Assembly: GCF_017573505.1 (NCBI RefSeq)
Contig: NZ_JAGEOJ010000007.1
Location: 407,102 to 471,101 of the forward strand
Source: Actinomadura barringtoniae
GTDB taxonomy: Bacteria; Actinomycetota; Actinomycetes; Streptosporangiales; Streptosporangiaceae
DNA length: 64,000 bases
Direction of reading: 5' to 3'
Of the stretch, positions 58,457 through 64,000 are shown in pieces. Both the position numbers and the translations under genes were made by a program. The notes under the pieces are model-generated. The model worked only from the letters and a program-made list of their open reading frames with translations. It was not told where the DNA came from and ran no database searches. Each line of letters starts with the position of its first letter. Within the stretch, counting starts at the first letter, position 1.

Positions 58457-59320
58457 ATGCCTGAGCTACCTGAGGTGGAGGCACTTGCCACCTTTCTGCG
58501 GGAGCGCGCGGTCGGCCACGCCATCGCCCGCGTCGATGTTCTCGCCATCTCCGCGCTCAAGACGTACGACCCGCCGATCACCTCGCTCGGCGGGCTGAGC
58601 GTCACCGGGGTCGCCCGGCACGGCAAGTTCCTCGACCTCGACATCGACGGACTGCACCTGGTCATCCACCTGGCCCGCGCGGGCTGGCTGCGCTGGCGGG
58701 ACGAGATCCCGACCAAGCCGGTACGCCCCGGGGGTAAGAACCCGCTCGCCCTGCGCGTCCAGCTGGACGACGGCTCCGGGTTCGACCTGACCGAGGCCGG
58801 CACCAAGAAGGGCCTGGCGGTCTACCTGGTCCGCGACCCCGCCGACGTCCCCGGCGTGGCCTCGCTGGGCCCCGATCCGCTGGCCGAGTCGTTCACCACC
58901 GACTCGCTGGCCGCGATCCTCAACGGCCGCCGCACCCAGATCAAGGGCCTCCTGCGCGACCAGAAGATCATCGCGGGCATCGGCAACGCCTACTCCGACG
59001 AGGTCCTGCACGTCGCCAAGATGTCCCCGTTCAAGATCGCCTCCTCCTTCACCGAGGAGGACGTCACGACCCTCTACACCGCGATCCAGACCACCCTCAA
59101 GGACGCCGTCGAACGCTCGCGCGGCCTGGAGGCGCAGGACCTGAAGGGCGAGAAGAAGACCGGCCTGCGCGTCCACGGCCGCACGGGCCAGAAGTGCCCG
59201 GTCTGCGGCGACACCATCCGCGAGGTCTCGTTCGCCGACTCCTCGCTCCAGTACTGCCCCACCTGCCAGACCGGCGGCAAGCCCCTGGCCGACCGCCGAA
59301 TGTCCCGCCTCCTCAAGTAA
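58457..59320 (+). CDS. Fpg/Nei-family DNA glycosylase
   Basis: A 287-residue base-excision repair enzyme. The N terminus MPELPEVEALATFLRERAVG gives the catalytic Pro and Glu. The middle helix-two-turn-helix has LLRDQKIIAGIGNAYSDEVL. The C-terminal zinc finger is CPVCGDTIREVSFADSSLQY followed by CPTC. It removes oxidised bases and cuts at the abasic site. Differences from classic MutM (ETVRR missing) place it in the actinobacterial Fpg/Nei side group. GGAG precedes the ATG. It may be controlled by DnaA (boxes upstream). Confidence 0.93.
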   Translation: MPELPEVEALATFLRERAVGHAIARVDVLAISALKTYDPPITSLGGLSVTGVARHGKFLDLDIDGLHLVIHLARAGWLRWRDEIPTKPVRPGGKNPLALRVQLDDGSGFDLTEAGTKKGLAVYLVRDPADVPGVASLGPDPLAESFTTDSLAAILNGRRTQIKGLLRDQKIIAGIGNAYSDEVLHVAKMSPFKIASSFTEEDVTTLYTAIQTTLKDAVERSRGLEAQDLKGEKKTGLRVHGRTGQKCPVCGDTIREVSFADSSLQYCPTCQTGGKPLADRRMSRLLK

Positions 59321-59330
59321 TTCCGCCTCC

Positions 59331-59753
59331 TCAGGCGGGGGTGAGCATGGAGCGGAGGGCGGTCACTAGCGGGGCGACTCGGGGGTCGGCGGCGGACTCG
59401 TCGAGGGCCTCGGTGAGCGTTCCGTAGTAGGTGGGGGCGGCGGTGTCCTGGACGGCACGGCCCTCGTCGGTGATGACGGTATAGACGCCGCGGCGGTCGC
59501 GCGGGCACAGGTCGCGGCGGCTCAGGCCCGCCGATTCGAGGCGGGCGACCAGGCGGCTGACCGAGCTCTGGTTGAGGCCGATCAGGTCCGCGAGCTCCTG
59601 CATGCGCAGTTCGCCGTCGTCGGCCTTGGAGAGGCGGCACAGGGCGCGGTACTCGGAGAGGCCGATGCCGTGGCGCCGCTGCAGTTCCTTGCCCAGCCGG
59701 TGCTCCACGCGGCCGTGCAGCGTCACGACCTGGTTCCAGATCTCCGCGTCCAT
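59331..59753 (-). CDS. MarR family transcriptional regulator
   Basis: A 140-residue winged-helix protein: LSEYRALCRLSKADDGELRM, ADLIGLNQSSVSRLVARLES (recognition helix) and CPRDRRGVYTVITDEGRAV (wing). The ATG at 59753 is chosen; the longer frame runs through the operators. Divergent from the RidA/OYE operon, which it probably represses. Its stop lies in the second copy of a CCGCCTCCTCA duplication that starts inside the convergent Fpg/Nei gene. Confidence 0.92.
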   Translation of the reverse strand: MDAEIWNQVVTLHGRVEHRLGKELQRRHGIGLSEYRALCRLSKADDGELRMQELADLIGLNQSSVSRLVARLESAGLSRRDLCPRDRRGVYTVITDEGRAVQDTAAPTYYGTLTEALDESAADPRVAPLVTALRSMLTPA

Positions 59754-59784
59754 GGCTGATCCCGCCTTCCGTTGACAACAGATT

Positions 59785-59836
59785 ACATGCAGTGCCAATA
59801 TCTGCATGTACATACAACACATGCACGTACATGCAT
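59785..59836. promoter_or_regulatory. MarR operators between marR and ridA
   Basis: An inverted repeat ACATGCAG-N9-CTGCATGT (59785-59809) and a 16-bp near-palindrome ATGCACGTACATGCAT (59821-59836) lie in the 104-bp divergent gap. The shared ATGCA half-site suggests two binding positions for the adjacent MarR protein. Confidence 0.75.
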
Positions 59837-59857
59837 ATTCTCGATAGGAGAGGTTCG

Positions 59858-60253
59858 ATGGAGCAGATCGCGACGACGCCTGACTGGTACGAGCCGTACC
59901 GGATCTCGCAGGCCATCCGCGCGGCCGGCCTGATCTACGTGTCGGGCCAGGCGGGCTTCGACGAGAGCGGCCGTACGGTCTCCGAGGACTTCCTTGAGCA
60001 GGGGCGCCAGGCGTTCAAGAACATCGAGCGGGTGCTGGCCGAGGCGGGCGCCGACCTGTCCGACGTGGTCAAGGTCGGCATCTTCGTACGCGACATGGCG
60101 GCCAACCTCGACAACGTGATCCGGCTGCGTGAGGAGTTCCTCCACAAGCCCTACCCGGCCGACACCCTCCTCGAGGTCTCGTCGCTGGCTCAGCCTGACT
60201 GGCAGATCGAGGTCGAGGTCACCGCTCTGGAGAGGGGCCGGAACGTTGCCTGA
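59858..60253 (+). CDS. RidA-family (YjgF/UK114) deaminase-like protein
   Basis: A 131-residue RidA-fold protein with GLIYVSGQAGFDESGRTVSE and the C-terminal PADTLLEVSSLAQPDWQIEV. RidA proteins hydrolyse reactive enamines/imines, and related members work in catabolic pathways. The usual Arg before the substrate site (here VRDMAANL...) is only partly recognisable. AGGAGAGG precedes the ATG. Overlaps the OYE gene start by 8 bp, so the two are co-translated. Confidence 0.88.
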   Translation: MEQIATTPDWYEPYRISQAIRAAGLIYVSGQAGFDESGRTVSEDFLEQGRQAFKNIERVLAEAGADLSDVVKVGIFVRDMAANLDNVIRLREEFLHKPYPADTLLEVSSLAQPDWQIEVEVTALERGRNVA

Positions 60254-61406
60254 GCTCAACCCGCTGCTGCTTCCGTACGAGGCGCTGGGCCTCGGCAACC
60301 GCATCGTCATGGCGCCCATGACGCGGGGCCGCGCCGACGACGCGACCGGCGTGCCCACCCCTTTGGCCAAGGACTATTACGCGCAGCGGGCGAGCGCCGG
60401 GTTGATCGTCACCGAGGGCCTGTACGTGAACGCCCTGGCCAAGGGCGGTCCGGGGATTCCCGGGCTGGTGAACGAGGCGCACGTCGCCGGCTGGCGGGAG
60501 GTGACCGATGCCGTGCACGCGGCGGGCGGGCGCATCTTCGCCCAGCTGTGGCACGTCGGCCGGATGACCCACCCGGCCGTTCTGCCGGAGGGTGAGCTGC
60601 CGGTCGCGCCGTCCGCCGTACGGATCGAGGGCCAGCGGATCTACATGGGCGACGCCGGGCTCGTGGAGCACGTGACCCCGAGGGCACTGAGCTGCCCGGA
60701 GATCGAGACCACGGTCGCCGACTTCGCCGCGGAGGCCCGCAACGCGATCGCGGCCGGGTTCGACGGCGTGGAGGTGCACGGCGCGAACGGCTACCTCTTC
60801 TCGCAGTTCCTCGCCGACAACAGCAACCTGCGCACCGACGGCTATGGCGGGTCGCTGGCCGGGCGGCTGCGGTTCGTGGTCGAGGTCGTGGAGGCGGTGG
60901 CGGCGGAGGTCGGCGCCGAACGGGTCGGGCTCAGGCTGTCGCCCGACAACCCGGAGAACGAGCTGATCGAGAAGGACCCGCAGACGACCCACCGGGCGCT
61001 GGTGGACGCCCTCGACCCGCTTGGCCTCGCGTACCTGCACGTCGTCGAGCGCGGGCGGTACGGAGCGCTCGCCGATCTACGGCCGCGCTGGTCCGGCACG
61101 TTGATCGCCAACTTCAACGGCCCCGAGCCGACCTCGCAGCGGGCCGGCGAGCAGGTGGTCGGCTCCGGGCTGGCCGATCTGTTCTCGTTCGGCCGGCACT
61201 TCATCGCCAACCCGGACCTACCCGCGCGGTTCGCCGCGGGCGCGCCGCTCGCCCGGCACGTGCCGCAGCTGGTGTACGGCGGGGACGCCCGCGGCTACAC
61301 CGACTACCCGGCTCTGTTCAAGGCTTTCGCGGCCTCGGGGTCAGAGCCTGGCGGCTCGGACCCCGAACCGCGAAAGCGGCGAGCGCGACATCGCTCCGCG
61401 ATCTGA
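60246..61406 (+). CDS. Old yellow enzyme-type alkene reductase with repeat-derived C terminus
   Basis: A 386-residue FMN-dependent NADH:flavin oxidoreductase reducing activated C=C bonds. Landmarks: IVMAPMTRGRAD, QLWHVGRMTHPAV, VEVHGANGYLFSQFLADNSN (His and Asn for substrate), RTDGYGGSLAGRLRF and FGRHFIANPDLP. The family normally ends soon after GYTDYP. Here the frame continues into the interspersed repeat, adding about 28 residues (AFAASGSEPGGSDPEPRKRR...). It starts at TTG 60246 with GAGAGGGG upstream, inside ridA. Confidence 0.9.
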   Translation: MPELNPLLLPYEALGLGNRIVMAPMTRGRADDATGVPTPLAKDYYAQRASAGLIVTEGLYVNALAKGGPGIPGLVNEAHVAGWREVTDAVHAAGGRIFAQLWHVGRMTHPAVLPEGELPVAPSAVRIEGQRIYMGDAGLVEHVTPRALSCPEIETTVADFAAEARNAIAAGFDGVEVHGANGYLFSQFLADNSNLRTDGYGGSLAGRLRFVVEVVEAVAAEVGAERVGLRLSPDNPENELIEKDPQTTHRALVDALDPLGLAYLHVVERGRYGALADLRPRWSGTLIANFNGPEPTSQRAGEQVVGSGLADLFSFGRHFIANPDLPARFAAGAPLARHVPQLVYGGDARGYTDYPALFKAFAASGSEPGGSDPEPRKRRARHRSAI

Positions 61407-61512
61407 GCGGGCGACTTCGCCTACGGCTCACCGTCCTCCAGCCCCCACCCGCCACCATTAACGGACGAGCTTCGCTCGGCTGGTCACCCGCTCAGGTAAC
61501 GCGCTCGCGTGC
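61323..61512 (+). repeat. Interspersed hairpin-rich repeat, copy 2
   Basis: The left end forms a 55-nt hairpin: 10 bp (61323-61332 with 61368-61377), then 8 bp (61335-61342 with 61359-61366), then 5 bp (61344-61348 with 61353-61357) closed by a TGGC loop. ATCGC-TCC-GCGAT and CGAGC-TTC-GCTCG hairpins follow. The right-hand box GCTCAGGTAACGCGCTCGCG (61490-61512) is identical to copy 1. This copy is about 57 bp longer in the middle. It overlaps the last 28 codons of the OYE gene. Confidence 0.87.
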
Positions 61513-61530
61513 CTGGCTGGGTTGCAGGTC

Positions 61531-62952
61531 TTAGTAGTCGAGCAGGCTGCCGCCGAAGTCGTGCTGCTCACGGTCGGTGATGCCGAGCTGGGTGGAGCCG
61601 AGGCGCTGGCGTCCCTGCAGCGTGACGCCCCCGGGCGTTCCGCGGAGCACGAAGACCAGGCCGAGGTTCGGCTTCCCGCCCGTGCCGACGCGCGGGAAGC
61701 CGAGCAGCAGGTCGGCGCGCTTGTCGCCGGTGAGGTCGGCGAGCTCGAGACCGTCGGCGAAGGTGTCGCTGTTGAACGTGGGCATCTCCGCGAAGCCGAA
61801 CGTCTTGCGCGTGTAGCTCGGGCCGCTCTTCGGGCTGAGGCCCGTGGCGGTGCCCGCCCGGACGCTGACGCTCACGTTCTTGAAGTTGCCGTCCTTGTCG
61901 GGGTGCTTGTCGACCCCCACGACATCGGCCTTGCCGTCGCCGTTGACGTCCCCGACGGCGCGCGGGATCCAGGCGCCGTTGGTCGGCTCCGGCACGCCCA
62001 GCCCGCCCTTGGTGCCGAGGAGCACGTTGTAGCCGGAGGTCCTGCTGTCGTCGATGGACGCCCGCTCCACGACCAGGTCGGCCTTGTGGTCGCCGTTGAT
62101 GTCGCCGACCAGGCCGAGGTTCCAGCCCGCCCAGCCGTTGCCGAACTGCCGCTTCGCGCCGAGGCCCTTCTTCGTGCCGAGCCGCAGTTCGGCCCACATG
62201 GCGATCGGGTCGTCGTCCCCGCCCTCGGCGTCGACGAACGCGACGAGGTCGGAGCGCTTGTCGCCGTTGAAGTCGCCGGCCGCCGTCTTGATCGAACGGT
62301 AGGCGCCCGGCCCCTTCACCGCGGTGTACACGCCGGTGACCGCGCGCTTGCCGACGTTCCTGAACGTGACGAAGCCGCTGCCGGACGGCGTGACGACGTC
62401 GGTCACGCCGTTCCCGTCGAAGTCGCCGAGGGTGACCTGGCTGCCGAACCACCCGGCCTTCTTGGCCTTGAGGAAGATCGTGCGGCTCGAAAGCCCCTTC
62501 GCGCCGCCGTAGATGATCACAATGCCGTTCAGGCCGTTGATGCTGGCGGCGAGGTCGGCGTAGCCGTCGTGGTCGAAGTCGGTGGAGGCGACGGCCATGC
62601 CGAACAGGTCGCCCGCCTTGCCCGACACGGGCTTGGCGGTGCCGGGGACGCCCGGGCTGTTCTCGGAGATGATCTGCTTCTTCGCCGGGTTGAGGCCCTT
62701 CGGACCGCCGTAGACGACCGTGATGAAGCCGGCCTGCGCCTGCTTGTTGACCATGCCCTCCGGGCTGGGGGCGGCGAGGTCGCGGCGGCCGTCGCCGTTG
62801 AAGTCGCCGGACATCGCGGGCCTCTTCGGCTTGGCGGCGGCGCCGGGCGCCGCGGGCGCGGCCTGGGCGCCGGTGGCGGTGAGGGCGGAGAGCGCGCCGG
62901 CCGCGGTGATCGCGGCCACCGCCGTGGCGAGGGGCTTATATGAGATCTTCAC
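61531..62952 (-). CDS. Secreted FG-GAP repeat protein, third paralogue
   Basis: A 473-residue exported propeller protein. The signal peptide is about 32 residues (ATAVAAITAAGALSALTATG, then AQAAP). Blades have the loops SGDFNGDGRRDLAAPS, TDFDHDGYADLAAS, GDFDGNGVTDVVT, GDFNGDKRSDLVAF, GDINGDHKADLVV and GDVNGDGKADVVG. It is more diverged from the 27265/28847 pair than they are from each other. The GTG at 62952 with GGAG upstream is preferred over ATG 62985. Its stop lies 18 bp beyond the interspersed repeat. Confidence 0.9.
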   Translation of the reverse strand: MKISYKPLATAVAAITAAGALSALTATGAQAAPAAPGAAAKPKRPAMSGDFNGDGRRDLAAPSPEGMVNKQAQAGFITVVYGGPKGLNPAKKQIISENSPGVPGTAKPVSGKAGDLFGMAVASTDFDHDGYADLAASINGLNGIVIIYGGAKGLSSRTIFLKAKKAGWFGSQVTLGDFDGNGVTDVVTPSGSGFVTFRNVGKRAVTGVYTAVKGPGAYRSIKTAAGDFNGDKRSDLVAFVDAEGGDDDPIAMWAELRLGTKKGLGAKRQFGNGWAGWNLGLVGDINGDHKADLVVERASIDDSRTSGYNVLLGTKGGLGVPEPTNGAWIPRAVGDVNGDGKADVVGVDKHPDKDGNFKNVSVSVRAGTATGLSPKSGPSYTRKTFGFAEMPTFNSDTFADGLELADLTGDKRADLLLGFPRVGTGGKPNLGLVFVLRGTPGGVTLQGRQRLGSTQLGITDREQHDFGGSLLDY

Positions 62953-63061
62953 GGATACTCCGATGATCGGGACCGGGAACGTCATCCGGATGACGCTCCT
63001 AGATCACCACCGGTTTACCGGAATGGCCCCAAATGGTCCGGGAGATTGCACCAATTGGCGG

Positions 63062-63667
63062 TCAGGGAACGTCCCAAAAAGCGATCTCGTGCCGCATGCC
63101 CTGCAGGAACAGCCGCTCCGCGCGTTCGGGATCCGCGCCCGCCTCATCGATCATCTGGGCGCAGCGCCCGGTCAGCTCGGCGAACCCTGGATCGGCGTAG
63201 GTGTCCACCCAGCGGCGGTAGCGGGGCTCGGCGGGCGGGTCGGCGATCAGCCGGGCGCCGAGCGTCGAGTAGCCCCACATGCAGGGGTAGAGCGCCGCGA
63301 GGCCCTCGCCGTACGTGGCGGCGCTGTCCAGCAGGAAGCTCGTGTACGCCGCGCAGGCCGGGCCCTTGCGCGCCCCCTCCAGGTCGGCGCCGAACTCGGC
63401 GGCCAGCGAACGATGCAGGGCCAGCTCGTCATGGAACGTCGCGTGCGCGAGATCGACCAGGTCGCCCAGATGGGCGGCGGGCGCCTGCCAGGCCAGCCGC
63501 GAGAACACCCGCACGTAGTCGAGCAGGAAGAGATAGTCCTGCTCCAGCCAGGAACGGAACACCGCCTCATCGAGATCGCCTCGCGCGATCCCCTCGACCG
63601 TCGGGTGCTTCAGCTGCTCCTCGACCAGCGGAAGGCCGAGTTGTTCCAGATGCGCCGCAAGACTCAT
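63062..63667 (-). CDS. tenA: TenA-family aminopyrimidine aminohydrolase / thiaminase II
   Basis: A 201-residue all-helical TenA protein that salvages thiamin degradation products by hydrolysing aminomethylpyrimidines to HMP. The nucleophile Cys is in LAALYPCMWGYSTLGARLIA. Other site residues are in EQDYLFLLDYVRVFSRLAWQ and the C-terminal Glu in RHEIAFWD. The ATG at 63667 has only a weak GGA upstream. Together with riboswitch-controlled CytX at 49205 it indicates pyrimidine salvage for thiamin; no riboswitch is visible at this gene. Confidence 0.92.
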   Translation of the reverse strand: MSLAAHLEQLGLPLVEEQLKHPTVEGIARGDLDEAVFRSWLEQDYLFLLDYVRVFSRLAWQAPAAHLGDLVDLAHATFHDELALHRSLAAEFGADLEGARKGPACAAYTSFLLDSAATYGEGLAALYPCMWGYSTLGARLIADPPAEPRYRRWVDTYADPGFAELTGRCAQMIDEAGADPERAERLFLQGMRHEIAFWDVP

Positions 63668-63741
63668 GTCCAAATAGTCGCAAACGCCACGCCCACGCGA
63701 ACGCCAGGCCCTCGCCACCCACACGCCCCCGGCAACGACAA

Positions 63742-63772
63742 GGCCCCGCCGGGAGTTGCTCCCGGCGGGGCC
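63742..63772. terminator. Hairpin (terminator-like)
   Basis: A perfect 13-bp stem (63742-63754 with 63760-63772) with a 5-nt loop lies upstream of tenA. It may end a transcript entering from the right. The remaining 63773-63953 has no supported gene. Confidence 0.75.
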
Positions 63773-63953
63773 GCAGTCTGGGTCGATGTGCGGGTCGCCT
63801 CTCGGCGAAAGGCACAACGCGGCTCCAGCCGAACGGTAATCCGCGAAGGCAATAGGTAGGGCCCGGGGACTCCAGGCACACCGACCATCACATGTAACGG
63901 AGCCGGCCCCCAAGTCATTCCCGCCCGGCCACCCGTTCTGGCACCGACCCCGC

Positions 63954-64000
63954 CACGGCCCGCTCCCACCACGGCCCGCTCCCACCACGGCCCGCTCCCA
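63954..64000. repeat. 16-bp tandem repeat at the window edge
   Basis: CACGGCCCGCTCCCAC is repeated at 63954, 63970 and 63986 (the third cut by the window end). The array may continue outside. Confidence 0.85.

Noticed and set aside
63664..63972. 102-codon minus-strand frame near the right edge
   Set aside because: It crosses a strong hairpin and has no coding character; tenA starts within it in another frame.

Overview
The window is 64 kb of very GC-rich DNA. The CDSs have strong G/C bias at the third codon position, GTG and TTG starts are common, and many starts overlap the previous stop as ATGA, GTGA or TGATG. The content points to a filamentous actinomycete, most likely of the Streptosporangiales/Thermomonosporaceae type (inference). 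Supporting genes are a bacterial proteasome activator with a C-terminal HbYX-like motif, polyprenol-phosphate-mannose-dependent mannosyltransferases, a tyrosine phosphatase of the secreted type, an SSI-family protease-inhibitor lipoprotein, CsoR-type copper operators and a second, divergent EF-Tu. No phage, IS element or CRISPR array is visible. It reads as a chromosomal core/accessory mixture.

Layout. 0-7 kb: an AAA-type ATPase runs off the left edge behind a perfect LexA/SOS box; then a pirin-wrbA operon divergent from a MarR regulator, an M15 peptidase lipoprotein, an AlaX-like editing hydrolase, tRNA-Ser(UGA), a cupin protein and a DHFR-fold reductase. 7-16 kb: an EspI-like MinD ATPase with a giant Gly/Pro/Gln region, a quinone oxidoreductase, the proteasome activator Bpa, a HAD phosphatase, a secreted tyrosine phosphatase with nine 15-bp repeats, serS, and a hisN-like gene broken by one frameshift. 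16-26 kb: a methyltransferase, a secreted multi-domain protein, pheA, a DUF4446 protein and a block of mannosyl/glycosyltransferases and a large membrane protein. 26-39 kb: a STAS anti-sigma antagonist, two FG-GAP repeat proteins, an epimerase / two-component system / glycosyltransferase / DUF2064 / methyltransferase cluster, small membrane proteins and an acyl-CoA ligase. 39-50 kb: a secreted nuclease-type phosphoesterase, divergent tuf with a structured leader, a membrane HTH protein with an NBR1-Ig-like ectodomain, an MFS transporter, arginine deiminase and two regulatory ATPase/kinase genes. 50-64 kb: a TPP riboswitch-controlled CytX, rhodanese, SSI lipoprotein, SDR, a copper regulon (copZ, an exported His-rich protein, copA and a cytosolic paralogue), a Fpg/Nei glycosylase behind a DnaA-box cluster, a MarR/RidA/OYE locus, a third FG-GAP protein and TenA.

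Genes that probably work together: MarR + pirin + wrbA (quinone/redox stress); copZ, copA and the two His-rich proteins (copper, shared CsoR-type operators); CytX and TenA (thiamin pyrimidine salvage); the 30.6-35.7 kb cluster (surface glycan or lipid modification under a two-component system); MarR + RidA + OYE-like reductase.

The least explained signals are: (i) two copies of a hairpin-rich interspersed repeat lying at the 3' ends of two unrelated genes, one of which has its C terminus rewritten by the repeat; (ii) a recurring pattern of short tandem duplications that copy the stop codon of many genes in this window; (iii) a three-way-junction leader in front of the divergent tuf; (iv) a cluster of four DnaA-box-like 9-mers ahead of the DNA glycosylase; (v) the uncharacterised pair of His-rich proteins in the copper regulon. 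All assignments are by reading motifs; no database search was run.
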